Below, piece by piece: positions 1 through 8,568 of a DNA stretch of 64,000 bases. The translations under genes and the position numbers were made by a program. Origin of the DNA: CAG-411 sp963643465 (lineage in GTDB: Bacteria > Bacillota > Clostridia > Lachnospirales > Lachnospiraceae); the NCBI GenBank assembly GCA_963643465.1, contig CAVIJT010000004.1, positions 1 to 64,000 of the forward strand. The letters are read 5' to 3'. The notes beneath the pieces are model-generated. The model searched no databases and was not told where the DNA came from. It saw nothing but the letters and a program-made list of their open reading frames with translations. How positions within the stretch are numbered: position 1 is the first letter of the stretch; each line of letters opens with the position of its first letter.

Positions 1-53
1 AAGTGCGGTAACGCATGTAGCTGACCAATACTAATAGGTCGAGGTCTTGACCT
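1..53 (+). rRNA. 23S ribosomal RNA, 3' end (partial)
   Basis: The first ~53 bases match the conserved end of bacterial 23S rRNA: GCTGACCAATACTAATAGG followed by TCGAGGTCTTGACC. The rest of the gene lies upstream of the window. The exact mature 3' end is estimated. No 5S rRNA gene is recognisable in the following 260 bases. Confidence 0.93.
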
Positions 54-67
54 AGTTAGAAGCATAT

Positions 68-105
68 AAAAGTTCTTAGTGAAGTTTGTTGAACTTAGAA
101 CTTTT
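68..105 (+). terminator. Hairpin just after 23S rRNA
   Basis: AAAAGTTCT pairs with AGAACTTTT, with an inner stem AAGTT/AACTT separated from it by a bulge. It may be an rRNA processing stem or a first terminator of the rRNA operon. Confidence 0.5.
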
Positions 106-155
106 GTTAGCAAATTGGATGAAATACAGTGTGCAGTTTTGAAGATATATGTAGG

Positions 156-184
156 AGCTTCAATCGTAAGATTGGAGCTTTTTT
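156..184 (+). terminator. Intrinsic terminator of the rRNA operon
   Basis: AGCTTCAATC, loop GTAA, GATTGGAGCT (one G-U pair) and then a T run. The spacing and T tract are typical, and it closes the rRNA transcription unit. Confidence 0.85.
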
Positions 185-311
185 GATTCAAGTTTTAAAA
201 GCTAATGAATAAGTAAGGAATACATTTCAAACAGAAGAAGTGTTTACAATACTAGGGTTGTAGTGTGAATATTTTAATAAATAGTGTAAATGGAAAGGTT
301 AGGTATTATTT

Positions 312-1136
312 ATGAAAATTATAAATTTAGTGGAAGATACAGTAGGAAAAAATTCATGTGAATATGAACATGGATTGAGTTTTTATATAGAAACTAAGAA
401 ACATAAACTTTTGGTAGATAGTGGATCTACAGATATGTTCATTCGTAATGCGAGGAGACTGCATGTAGATTTGAAACAGGTAGATACCTTGATTTTGAGT
501 CATGGTCATTATGATCATTCAGGTGGAATTCTTCCTTTTACAGAGGTAAATGAAAAGGCAGTAATCTATGCTCAGTCTACAGTAAATAGGGAATATTATA
601 ATCTTGCGGATAATAAGGAAAAATATATTGGCATTGATAAACATATTGTGCAACTACCACAATTTATTTCGGTAGATGGAAATTTGGAAATAGATGATGA
701 GTTATTTCTATTTTCAGGAATAACAGGAACAAAATATCCTTCTAAAGGAAATTTGAATTTAAAAAGAAAAGAGGGAGATAGATTTGTTCAGGATAGCTTT
801 CAGCATGAACAATGTCTTGTAATTACAGAGGGGAATAAGCATATTTTATTATCTGGGTGCGCACATAATGGAATAGTAAATATTTTAGAGCATTATAAGA
901 ACTTGTTCCATGTTGAGCCGGATGTGGTGATTAGTGGGTTTCATTTGATGCAAAAGCAACCGTATTCAAAAGAGGAAATAGTAAACATAAAAAAGATGTC
1001 GGTTGAGTTGAAAAATACAAATGCTATGTTTTATACGGGACATTGTACGGGCGAAGAGGCGTATTTGATTATGAAGGAAGTTATGGGAGATCAGTTGCAG
1101 TGGATACATAGTGGTGAGATTGTATATGAAGAATAG
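312..1136 (+). CDS. MBL-fold metallohydrolase (COG1237-like)
   Basis: This is a 274-residue metallo-beta-lactamase-fold protein. The metal-binding motif SHGHYDHSGG gives H64, H66, D68 and H69. A later GCAHNG and SGFHL carry further candidate metal-ligand histidines. The length and motif set resemble the COG1237 group, sometimes annotated as a dihydropterin-ribofuranosylaminobenzene phosphate synthase-like enzyme; the substrate cannot be read from sequence. No signal peptide is visible, so it is probably cytoplasmic. It stands alone between the rRNA terminator and the convergent restriction-modification genes. Confidence is high for the fold and low for the reaction. Confidence 0.85.
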   Translation: MKIINLVEDTVGKNSCEYEHGLSFYIETKKHKLLVDSGSTDMFIRNARRLHVDLKQVDTLILSHGHYDHSGGILPFTEVNEKAVIYAQSTVNREYYNLADNKEKYIGIDKHIVQLPQFISVDGNLEIDDELFLFSGITGTKYPSKGNLNLKRKEGDRFVQDSFQHEQCLVITEGNKHILLSGCAHNGIVNILEHYKNLFHVEPDVVISGFHLMQKQPYSKEEIVNIKKMSVELKNTNAMFYTGHCTGEEAYLIMKEVMGDQLQWIHSGEIVYEE

Positions 1137-1160
1137 GAGTAGGGGGAGTTTCTTTACTGC

Positions 1161-1201
1161 CTAAATAAAGAGCGGGAAAAGTTATGTAATTTTCCCGCTT
1201 A
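1161..1201. terminator. Bidirectional terminator between convergent genes
   Basis: AGCGGGAAAA and TTTTCCCGCT form a 10-bp stem between the metallohydrolase (+) and the methylase (-). The A-rich left flank supplies the T tract for the minus strand. Confidence 0.7.
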
Positions 1202-1224
1202 CTGAATCTAAGTTAAAATAATGG

Positions 1225-2415
1225 TTAGTTTGTGGATATATTCATAGGAATTGGATAATTAGTAATAAGTAAATGTTCAGCATTTTTATCATTTCTATCT
1301 TGAAAACTAACAAAGTATTTTTTATCAAATTTGTGTACTTCCAGTTTTTGATTATTTGCACATAAAGTATCTGGCGGATAAAGTGATAGTATAAAGTCGG
1401 TATTTTTAATAATAAGCATAAAGTTTGCTTTGCATTTGTTTAGTAAATAGTTTGCCAGACGAATTTGTTCTTCTTTGCCAAATGTGTTATTGGCATAGGT
1501 ACTAAATTCTGTGTCATATGGAGGGTCCAAAAAAATGAAATCGTTCTTTTTAGGTTTGTGTTGTTGGAAAAAGCTTTCAAAATCCTTATTCACAATTACG
1601 GTACGTTTTAGTTGAGAAACTAATTCATCCGAGTGAAAGTATGCAATTTTTTTGCAAAGTGTTTTTCTGTTGTAAGAAATGCCACCATAAGGAACATTAA
1701 ATTTTCCGCTTTTGTTATAACGAAACATGGAAGAATAGCAAAATTCTCGAATAAAAAAGTAAATTGCAGTAGCAAAAGGAGTAGATATGCTAAGTTCTTC
1801 AATATGATTATATAAATAACGAAAGTGCATGTAAAATGCGTTTTTGAAAGCGCCTTCTATATTAAGAGCAATATCGTCCTCACAGAGTTGTCCCTTTTTC
1901 TGTTCAATGTCAGACATACGAATGACTTTGTTTGTGTAGCTTTTAATAAGTTCTGTAATAAAATTTTCTAGTGCAATGTTAAAATTGCTTTTCAAAAGAT
2001 CATTAAATTCACTGGCGTGAGCACATAAAAATTCTGTAGTCATATCGGACAATTGCTGCTTGTCTATAGAATTGTTTCGATAGAGCTCATAAATTTCTCT
2101 TAGTTTTCCAGCGTGTTGATTGGTTAAATGGGTTATATTTGACCAATTGTCATTGATGCTTTCGATTTTTTGAAAAAAATCTTTGTTTTGTGATGCAATC
2201 ATTTCATATAATTGAATCAATTCAGTTGACTTGTCATTAATGTAATAGGCATCGCAATCCAACGAAAAATAGACAGCACCGCCACCAATAAATGGTTCAA
2301 AATAGCGAGCTGTTTTTTCTGGAAGATTTGGTAAAATATATTTTAATTCTTTTTCTTTTCCACCAGGATATTTTAGTAATGGTGAAAGTCTTGTTTTCTT
2401 TGCTTTAATACTCAT
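1225..2415 (-). CDS. D12-class N6-adenine DNA methyltransferase
   Basis: This is the modification enzyme of the adjacent restriction system. The SAM-binding motif I region reads LKYPGGKEKELKYILPN then FEPFIGGGAVYFSLD near the N-terminus, and the catalytic motif IV is FIFLDPPYD (DPPY) in the C-terminal third. This order is that of the Dam/DpnM D12 (alpha) class. At about 396 residues it is longer than Dam, with a helical insertion at roughly residues 80-190 that probably holds target recognition. An upstream in-frame ATG at 2427 contains the ribosome site (ATGAGGAATTTT), so the ATG at 2415 (MSIKAKK) is preferred. The target is likely GATC or contains it (inference). It has its own promoter. 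Confidence 0.9.
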   Translation of the reverse strand: MSIKAKKTRLSPLLKYPGGKEKELKYILPNLPEKTARYFEPFIGGGAVYFSLDCDAYYINDKSTELIQLYEMIASQNKDFFQKIESINDNWSNITHLTNQHAGKLREIYELYRNNSIDKQQLSDMTTEFLCAHASEFNDLLKSNFNIALENFITELIKSYTNKVIRMSDIEQKKGQLCEDDIALNIEGAFKNAFYMHFRYLYNHIEELSISTPFATAIYFFIREFCYSSMFRYNKSGKFNVPYGGISYNRKTLCKKIAYFHSDELVSQLKRTVIVNKDFESFFQQHKPKKNDFIFLDPPYDTEFSTYANNTFGKEEQIRLANYLLNKCKANFMLIIKNTDFILSLYPPDTLCANNQKLEVHKFDKKYFVSFQDRNDKNAEHLLITNYPIPMNISTN

Positions 2416-2555
2416 AAAATTCCTCATTTAGTTTTGTGTACTGCATAGAAGTTTTTTGATTTTGCGAGAACAAAATTGTTAGGGTATGCGGTACTTATAT
2501 TTAATAGTAGTCAAACGTTAATCTAAATAATAAATGCAAATATATGTTCGATATT

Positions 2556-2584
2556 ATTATAACAAAAACTATCTATCGTCACAA
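2556..2584 (-). promoter_or_regulatory. Promoter of the DNA methylase
   Basis: On the minus strand, TTGTGA, a 17-nt spacer, then TATAAT. It lies just after the nuclease stop codon and would give the methylase a ~130-nt leader and expression independent of the nuclease, as expected for self-protection. Confidence 0.6.
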
Positions 2585-2594
2585 GAAAAACAAT

Positions 2595-4373
2595 TTATTT
2601 TTTCTGGCAGATAAATTGTTGTATACGTGTATGTATTTGCTGTTCCCAATCTTTGTAGTCTGTGCATTGTTTGCTCATAGCTGCAAGAGAAAGTAAGAAG
2701 GTGAGAAATACTTCAATAGATATTTCTTTTTGGTAGCAATGAGTAATTAAAGTCACAAATTGAGTGATTGTTAATGGTACAACTGGTACGCTTTTTCCAA
2801 GCCAGCTCTCTCTGTTTAAAACGAAGAACTGCCACATGGTGCGCAGATGGATTCTGGTGGAAAGAAATAAACCACATACTTCTTTTTCTGGTTCTTGTTC
2901 TATAAAATGAATGACATGGTCTATTACGCTGGACGCTTCGTGTTCCCATTGTCTGACGCCTGTCATAAGTGATACTTCTGGCAAAAGAATGATATTTTTA
3001 TAATACACCTCCATATCTGGTGTGTTTCCGATACCAGGAGCAAAACTTCTAGGGGTAAGATCTTCTTCTAAATGGAAGTTTCGTTTGACTTTTTGCTTTC
3101 CTTGAATAGCAATAAAAGATTTCCATGTATTTACTTCCAGCCAAAGGGCGCTCATATCATCGTTTGCAAGTATGTCATTAAATTTATCTAAAATAGCACA
3201 ACGTTCTTTTTCTGTTTTGGAGGCAACATGAATAAAATATTCTTCGTTATGATTGGTGATTGCCTGATCCAATGTTTTCTCTACATCTTTTAATGCAGAG
3301 ACACTTTGGTAGTTAGTAGTTTGCAAAAAGAGTAAATCTAAATCCTGTTGTGAAACAAAGCTGCGTTGCTGGTAAGCCTGTGAGGATTGTTGGTCCATTA
3401 AGTTTTGTAGCAATGAAATTTTTTCTTGAACCAACTCTTTTCGCTCATCTATGTTGTCCCAAGGAAGAATCACATTAGTATCGCTTCCATACCATTCCAT
3501 ATAAGATTCCAGTGAAGAAAAAGGTTCTGGATATAGGAACGTGAAACTTCTTTGTAGAAGTTCCATTTTCTTTTTTGCATGGGAGGCAACCCGTACTTTA
3601 GTAGCTAAACTTCTTCCAGAGAGAGAAAAAAGTCCTGTATAGGCAAGGGAACGGGAAAAGGCCTCGGCATAGTCTAAATAGCTGTTTACTTTATTTTCAG
3701 GTGTTCCCAGATATTTTTCATATATATGTAAAAATAATTCTTTGACTTGTTTGGTGTCTAATTTATTAGGGAGAGCCTGATAGCTTTCTTTAAAGGCACC
3801 AATTGCATTCAATAAGTCAGGAAGTTGGTCTTGGTGATCACAGCCAAATAATAGAGCAAGTTCACAGCGATTGAGACTTTCGTATTTTGAAAATACCTGA
3901 AGTATTAATTGCATAGGAAAAATGCTCGGTGCTGCATGGCGTGATTTGATTTTTTGGATAGGATTTGGTAGATGCAATTTTAAAAGCTGTTTTAAATATC
4001 GCTCTTGATCATAGAGTCCTTGCATGATTTTGCGACCATTTTCAGTGGCATGTATTATTCCAGCTTTATCCACATATCCAAAGCCAAAAAATTCAAAAGT
4101 AGTTTTGTCATTTCTTCCATTACTTTCTGTTTCTTTTTGATCCTTGCTTCCAGATAAGTATTCTTCGAAAGAAATACCGGATAACCAACTGTCTTCTTCT
4201 CCATGGGCATAATAAATATAGGAACGTCGTACAGGATATATTTTTTTGTGATTAAAAATATTGGTGCGGTCTATTGCCTCATCCCAGTTTTGGCCTTCCA
4301 AAGAACCAAAGTGGGGAAACCATTGTAATGTTTTTATAATACTTCTAGGTTTGGTACGCCAAAACCAACTCAT
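2595..4373 (-). CDS. AlwI/BspD6I-family type IIS restriction endonuclease
   Basis: This 592-residue protein has the length and layout of the AlwI (RE_AlwI) family, large nucleases of ~600 residues that bind a short asymmetric site and cut a few bases away. E413, D453, E466 and E479 are spaced 40, 13 and 13 apart. Nt.BspD6I/N.BstNBI catalytic residues, as I recall them, are E418, D456, E469 and E482, almost the same positions. The local contexts fit a nuclease core (WLEVNTWKS, NTPDMEVYY, LLPEVSL, WEHEASS). The start has a strong AAGGAGG site. The gene precedes the methylase in the same direction. A complete ORF with intact acidic residues suggests an active enzyme. Confidence 0.8.
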   Translation of the reverse strand: MSWFWRTKPRSIIKTLQWFPHFGSLEGQNWDEAIDRTNIFNHKKIYPVRRSYIYYAHGEEDSWLSGISFEEYLSGSKDQKETESNGRNDKTTFEFFGFGYVDKAGIIHATENGRKIMQGLYDQERYLKQLLKLHLPNPIQKIKSRHAAPSIFPMQLILQVFSKYESLNRCELALLFGCDHQDQLPDLLNAIGAFKESYQALPNKLDTKQVKELFLHIYEKYLGTPENKVNSYLDYAEAFSRSLAYTGLFSLSGRSLATKVRVASHAKKKMELLQRSFTFLYPEPFSSLESYMEWYGSDTNVILPWDNIDERKELVQEKISLLQNLMDQQSSQAYQQRSFVSQQDLDLLFLQTTNYQSVSALKDVEKTLDQAITNHNEEYFIHVASKTEKERCAILDKFNDILANDDMSALWLEVNTWKSFIAIQGKQKVKRNFHLEEDLTPRSFAPGIGNTPDMEVYYKNIILLPEVSLMTGVRQWEHEASSVIDHVIHFIEQEPEKEVCGLFLSTRIHLRTMWQFFVLNRESWLGKSVPVVPLTITQFVTLITHCYQKEISIEVFLTFLLSLAAMSKQCTDYKDWEQQIHTRIQQFICQKK

Positions 4374-4578
4374 GGGAAGCCTCCTTATTTTGTATTAGGA
4401 TATTTCTATAGGAATAAATAGTTACCAATTAATATAGCATAGAAAGAAGGAAAATAAAAGTTTCTTCATTGAAAATGCAGCCTTAAAATGCTAAAATAGA
4501 TGGGATGATGTTAAAAGAAAGGCGGAAACCCAAGGTAGGCAGGCGCCCTTTGGAGTTTTAGAAAATAGGAGAATAGAT

Positions 4579-5319
4579 ATGAGAAATATACGAATTGTAT
4601 TGGAATATGATGGTTCTCGGTATGATGGATGGCAAAAGCAGGCAAGAAAGGGAAGCAATACTATTCAAGAAAAGATTGAGAGTGTATTAGAAAAGATGGA
4701 GGGAAAGCCTGTTGAGCTAATAGGGGCGGCAAGAACGGAGGCAGGAGTACACGCCTATGCACAGGTGGCAAATTTTAAGACGGATACCAAGTTAAAAATG
4801 TATGAAATCAAACATTATTTAAACCGATATTTGCCAATGGATATTGCAGTGCTTGAAGTGGATGAGGTTCCTGAACGTTTTCATAGTAGCTTTTTAGCAA
4901 AATCTTTTAAATATGAGTACAAAATAACGATGGGAGAGGTCCCATCTGTATTTCAGCGTAAATACAATTTTTACAGCTTTCATAAATTAGATGGAGAGCA
5001 AATGCGGGAAGCTGCAAAGTATCTAATTGGAAAACATGATTTTAAGGCATTTTCTGATAATAAGAGAATGAAAAAGTCAACTGTTCGTGAGATTTTTGAC
5101 ATTGATATTTATATGGATATAGAAGAAATGAGTATTACTATTCATGGAGATGATTTTTGGCCAAGAATGGCAAGAATTATAGTGGGAACTCTCATAAGTG
5201 TTGGAAGAGGAGAAATGAAGCCGGAAGCAGTGAAGGAAGTATTAGAGAGTCTTGACAGGGAAAAGGCAGGAGAAACTGCGGAGGCAAAGGGATTGTTTTT
5301 ACAGGAAGTTTGCTATTAA
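4579..5319 (+). CDS. TruA-family tRNA pseudouridine synthase, divergent paralogue
   Basis: This 246-residue protein aligns with TruA over its full length: IVLEYDGSRYDGW at the N-terminus, the catalytic-loop segment RTEAGVHAYAQVANF near residues 54-68, FHSSFLAKSFKYEY, and a C-terminal GDDFWPRMARIIVGTL. TruA modifies U38-40 of the tRNA anticodon arm. The residue expected to be the catalytic aspartate (GRTDAGVH) is glutamate here, codon GAG at 4738-4740, and the usual GxxFxxxMVR segment is also altered. It may be one of the second TruA copies found in Clostridia. Whether it is catalytically active is uncertain. The ribosome site is AGGAG. Confidence 0.85.
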   Translation: MRNIRIVLEYDGSRYDGWQKQARKGSNTIQEKIESVLEKMEGKPVELIGAARTEAGVHAYAQVANFKTDTKLKMYEIKHYLNRYLPMDIAVLEVDEVPERFHSSFLAKSFKYEYKITMGEVPSVFQRKYNFYSFHKLDGEQMREAAKYLIGKHDFKAFSDNKRMKKSTVREIFDIDIYMDIEEMSITIHGDDFWPRMARIIVGTLISVGRGEMKPEAVKEVLESLDREKAGETAEAKGLFLQEVCY

Positions 5320-5359
5320 AATATAGAAGAATAATGAAGTCACAGTTTGACTTGTATAG

Positions 5360-5388
5360 TTGACATATTGCATTTTCAAGGGTATCAT
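5360..5388 (+). promoter_or_regulatory. Promoter of leuS
   Basis: TTGACA, a 17-nt spacer, TATCAT, 60 nt upstream of leuS. No T-box structure is visible in the short leader. Confidence 0.65.
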
Positions 5389-5448
5389 AAAAGATGTATG
5401 TAAAAATGCTGTGAACGAACATAAGAATAGATTGTAGGAGGTTATGGA

Positions 5449-7860
5449 ATGGCAACGGTGTATAATCACAAAGAAGTAGAAAAGAAATGGAAGAAGCGTT
5501 GGGAAGAAAATCCTGTCAACGTGGATGATGGTAAAAAGGAAAAATATTATTGTTTGGATATGTTCCCATACCCATCAGGAAATGGGCTTCATGTAGGTCA
5601 TTGGAGAGGATATGTAATCAGTGATGTTTGGAGTCGTTATAAGATGCTTCAGGGGCATTATGTGATTCATCCGATGGGATGGGATGCCTTTGGTCTTCCA
5701 GCAGAAAACTACGCTATTAAGATGGGTGTGCATCCAGAGAAATCTACAGCAGATAATATTGCGAATATTAAGAGACAGATTAAAGAGATTGAGGCAATTT
5801 ATGATTGGGATATGGAGGTAAATACAACAGATCCTAATTTTTATAAATGGACACAATGGATTTTTGTTAAAATGTTTAAAGAAGGATTGGCTTATGAGAA
5901 GGAAATGCCAATTAACTGGTGCCCATCTTGTAAGACAGGTCTTGCAAATGAAGAAGTAATCGGTGGTAAATGTGAGCGTTGTGGAGCTGATGTTACAAAG
6001 AAGAATTTAAAGCAGTGGATGCTTAAGATTACAAAGTATGCAGATCGTTTATTAGATGATTTAGATAAATTAGACTGGCCTGAAAAGGTAAAGAAGATGC
6101 AGGCTGACTGGATTGGTAAAAGTCATGGTGCAGAGGTTCAGTTTAAGGTGGATGGAAAAGAAGAGTCTATTACAGTATATACCACAAGACCAGATACCTT
6201 GCATGGAGCAACCTTTATGGTGTTAGCACCAGAACATGCTATGGCAAAGGAATTGGCAACAAATGAGACTAGAAAAGCAGTAGAAGACTATATTTATCAG
6301 GCATCCTTAAAGTCATCGGTTGATCGCATGCAGGATAAAGAAAAGACAGGTGTATTTACTGGCACATATGCAATCAATCCTATAAATGGTGCAAAGGTTC
6401 CTATTTGGTTATCCGATTATGTATTGGCTGATTATGGTACAGGTGCAATTATGTGTGTACCTGCTCATGATGAGAGAGATTTTGATTTTGCAACAAAATT
6501 TGATATTCCAATTATTCAGGTGATTTCTCCAGATGGAAAGGAAAATCCAAATCTTACAGAGGCATATACAGAATCTGGTATTGTGATTAATTCTGGAGAT
6601 TGGAATGGAAAAGATTCTGCAGAACTTAAGAACGAAGCACCAGAGATAATTGAGAAGATGGGAATTGGTAAGAAAACTACGAATTACAAATTGCGTGACT
6701 GGGTATTCTCAAGACAACGTTATTGGGGAGAGCCTATTCCAATTGTTCACTGTGAAAAATGTGGTGCAGTCCCTGTTCCAGAAGAAGAGTTACCTTTACT
6801 TTTACCTAAGGTTGAGAGTTATCAGCCTACTGGTACAGGAGAATCACCACTTGCTGATATAGAAGAGTGGGTAAATACAAAGTGTCCATGTTGTGGCGCA
6901 CCTGCTAAGAGAGAGACAAACACTATGCCACAGTGGGCAGGTTCTTCATGGTATTTCCTTCGTTATGTGGACAACAAGAATAACGAAGAGTTGGTTTCTA
7001 AAGAGAAGGCAAATAAATATCTTCCAGTAGATATGTATATTGGTGGAGTAGAACATGCCGTATTGCATTTGTTATATTCTCGTTTTTATACTAAGTTTTT
7101 ATATGATATTGGCGTAGTTGATTTTGATGAGCCATTTAAAAAATTATTCAACCAAGGTATGATTACTGGTAAGAACGGAATCAAGATGAGCAAATCTAAG
7201 GGAAATGTTATTTCTCCAGATGATTTGGTAAGAGATTATGGTTGTGATGCGCTTCGTCTTTATGAATTGTTTGTAGGACCACCAGAGTTAGATTCGGAAT
7301 GGGATGATAGAGGAATTGACGGAGTGTACCGTTTTATTAATCGTTTTTGGAAGATGGTATTGGACAGTAAAGAGGCAAATGTGGCTGCAACAGATGAGAT
7401 GATTAAGTTGCGTCATAAGATGGTATATGATATTACCACACGTTTGGAGAACTTTAGCTTAAATACTGTTATTTCCGGTTTCATGGAATATAATAATAAG
7501 TTCCTTGAAATTGCAAAGAAAAATGGTGGTGTGGATTTAGAAACATTAAATACTGCAGTAATCTTGTTGGCTCCATTTGCTCCTCATGCAGCAGCAGAAC
7601 TTTGGGAGCAGCTTGGAAATACAGATGCTGTATTTGATCAGAAATGGCCAGAGTACAACGAGGATGCCATGAAAGAAGATACGGTTGAAATTGCAGTACA
7701 GATTAATGGTAAGACAAAAGGAACGGTTGAAATTGCAACAGATGAGGCAAAGGATGCTGTTTTGGAGAAAGCAAAGGTAGCCATTTCCGACAAATTGACT
7801 GGAAATATTGTGAAAGAAATTTATGTCCCAGGAAGAATTGTGAATATTGTAATGAAATAG
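5449..7860 (+). CDS. leuS: Leucyl-tRNA synthetase
   Basis: This cytoplasmic class I synthetase charges tRNA-Leu. At 803 residues it has the bacterial LeuRS order: a HIGH motif as HVGH at residues 48-51, zinc-type cysteine pairs (CPSCKTGLANEE and CERCGA, then CEKCGA and CPCCGA), an editing domain with the TTRPDT segment, YGTGAIMCVPAHDERD in editing, MPQWAGSSWYFLRY, the KMSKS loop near residue 580, and a C-terminal VQINGKTKG domain. The ribosome site is GGAGG. It is monocistronic, with its own promoter and a strong terminator. The identification is secure. Confidence 0.98.
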   Translation: MATVYNHKEVEKKWKKRWEENPVNVDDGKKEKYYCLDMFPYPSGNGLHVGHWRGYVISDVWSRYKMLQGHYVIHPMGWDAFGLPAENYAIKMGVHPEKSTADNIANIKRQIKEIEAIYDWDMEVNTTDPNFYKWTQWIFVKMFKEGLAYEKEMPINWCPSCKTGLANEEVIGGKCERCGADVTKKNLKQWMLKITKYADRLLDDLDKLDWPEKVKKMQADWIGKSHGAEVQFKVDGKEESITVYTTRPDTLHGATFMVLAPEHAMAKELATNETRKAVEDYIYQASLKSSVDRMQDKEKTGVFTGTYAINPINGAKVPIWLSDYVLADYGTGAIMCVPAHDERDFDFATKFDIPIIQVISPDGKENPNLTEAYTESGIVINSGDWNGKDSAELKNEAPEIIEKMGIGKKTTNYKLRDWVFSRQRYWGEPIPIVHCEKCGAVPVPEEELPLLLPKVESYQPTGTGESPLADIEEWVNTKCPCCGAPAKRETNTMPQWAGSSWYFLRYVDNKNNEELVSKEKANKYLPVDMYIGGVEHAVLHLLYSRFYTKFLYDIGVVDFDEPFKKLFNQGMITGKNGIKMSKSKGNVISPDDLVRDYGCDALRLYELFVGPPELDSEWDDRGIDGVYRFINRFWKMVLDSKEANVAATDEMIKLRHKMVYDITTRLENFSLNTVISGFMEYNNKFLEIAKKNGGVDLETLNTAVILLAPFAPHAAAELWEQLGNTDAVFDQKWPEYNEDAMKEDTVEIAVQINGKTKGTVEIATDEAKDAVLEKAKVAISDKLTGNIVKEIYVPGRIVNIVMK

Positions 7861-7900
7861 TAACCTTAACAACTGTGTAAGGCGGTGTTAAAAGGAAAGG

Positions 7901-7933
7901 CGCGCGTAAAGATAGATTTACGCGTGTTTTTCT
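7901..7933 (+). terminator. Terminator of leuS
   Basis: CGCGCGTAAA, loop GATAGA, TTTACGCGTG, then a T run. A partial RepB repeat begins directly after the T tract. Confidence 0.85.
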
Positions 7934-7934
7934 G

Positions 7935-7956
7935 TTTATGCAGTAGTGAGGTAACA
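7935..7956 (+). repeat. RepB repeat, partial copy
   Basis: TTTATGCAGTAGTGAGG plus a few bases resembles the start of the RepB family (see 27651-27720), here immediately 3' of the leuS terminator. Confidence 0.5.
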
Positions 7957-7987
7957 TTGTTGAAATATAAAAATAGGAGTGGTTTTG

Positions 7988-8218
7988 GTGCGGGAAATGG
8001 AATTTAAAATGGAACGACAAAATTTAGTGGAAGTTGGCCAGCGCGTAGAGGTGATTGAGCGTTCTTGTCCGGCAAATTATCATTATATTATAAAGCCTGC
8101 AGTGGCCATGTCTGGATGTGTTGCAGTGGGAGATCGTTTGTCCGTTTTGGAGGGAACGGTAAAAGATATCAAACATAACGATAGAGGATATTATGTTGTT
8201 GTAGAATTTGATGAATAA
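7988..8218 (+). CDS. Small hypothetical protein
   Basis: I do not recognise a family. The product is about 76 residues. The GTG at 7988 is chosen because AGGAG at 7975-7979 sits 8 nt upstream; a GTG at 7979 overlaps that site. The protein is a mix of beta-prone segments (VEVGQRVEVIERS, VAVGDRLSVLEGTVKDI, GYYVVVEFDE) that look like a small beta-barrel fold, with no membrane segment or signal. It has two cysteines. It stands alone between two hairpins, so it is probably its own transcript. Function is unknown. Confidence 0.7.
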   Translation: MREMEFKMERQNLVEVGQRVEVIERSCPANYHYIIKPAVAMSGCVAVGDRLSVLEGTVKDIKHNDRGYYVVVEFDE

Positions 8219-8226
8219 GTAAAGTT

Positions 8227-8261
8227 ACTCCATGCTGGATATTTTTTATACAGCATGGAGT
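8227..8261. terminator. Inverted repeat between convergent genes
   Basis: ACTCCATGCTG and CAGCATGGAGT form a perfect 11-bp stem around a T-rich loop. There is no long T tract after it, but its position between convergent genes suggests bidirectional termination. Confidence 0.55.
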
Positions 8262-8295
8262 GAAAGAATATAGTTAGAAAAGTGGAGTAGATTGG

Positions 8296-8568
8296 TTAAG
8301 AAATGAGCATTTGCTTTAATAATAGAAAAGCTGTTTGTTCAGAAGGGGACATGGAGCTAGGTTCGATTTGTGCTAGCAGGAAAGAAGTTTCTTCTTTGGT
8401 AAAAGAGAGATTATTTTCCTGCATTTTTCTTTGTGTTTCCATAAGTAAAGGAAGCATTTGAGAAGTGGAAGTCCCTTTGGCATTTGAAAGAAATGGACGA
8501 AGTATTTCTTGCTTTTTGGGATCAAGGTTTTTCAAAAATCGTTCTGGTGTTTGTGAGGTAGCGTGCAT
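8296..8568 (-). CDS. Small helical hypothetical protein, coupled to its upstream gene
   Basis: This 90-residue, mostly helical and soluble protein has no recognised domain. It begins inside the stop of the upstream gene (TAATG overlap at 8568-8570), so translation is probably coupled. Segments such as FLKNLDPKKQEILRPFLSN and the C-terminal TAFLLLKQML resemble the repeated 'L-x-P-x-x-Q' pattern of its partner, so the two may be related by duplication. That is inference; function is unknown. Confidence 0.7.
   Translation of the reverse strand: MHATSQTPERFLKNLDPKKQEILRPFLSNAKGTSTSQMLPLLMETQRKMQENNLSFTKEETSFLLAQIEPSSMSPSEQTAFLLLKQMLIS

Noticed and set aside
1225..4373. Prophage or insertion element carrying the restriction-modification genes
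   Set aside because: No integrase, transposase or terminal repeats are visible around the pair, although horizontal transfer of such systems is common.
5320..5448. T-box riboswitch before leuS
   Set aside because: The gap is only ~130 nt, holds a promoter and has no T-box sequence.
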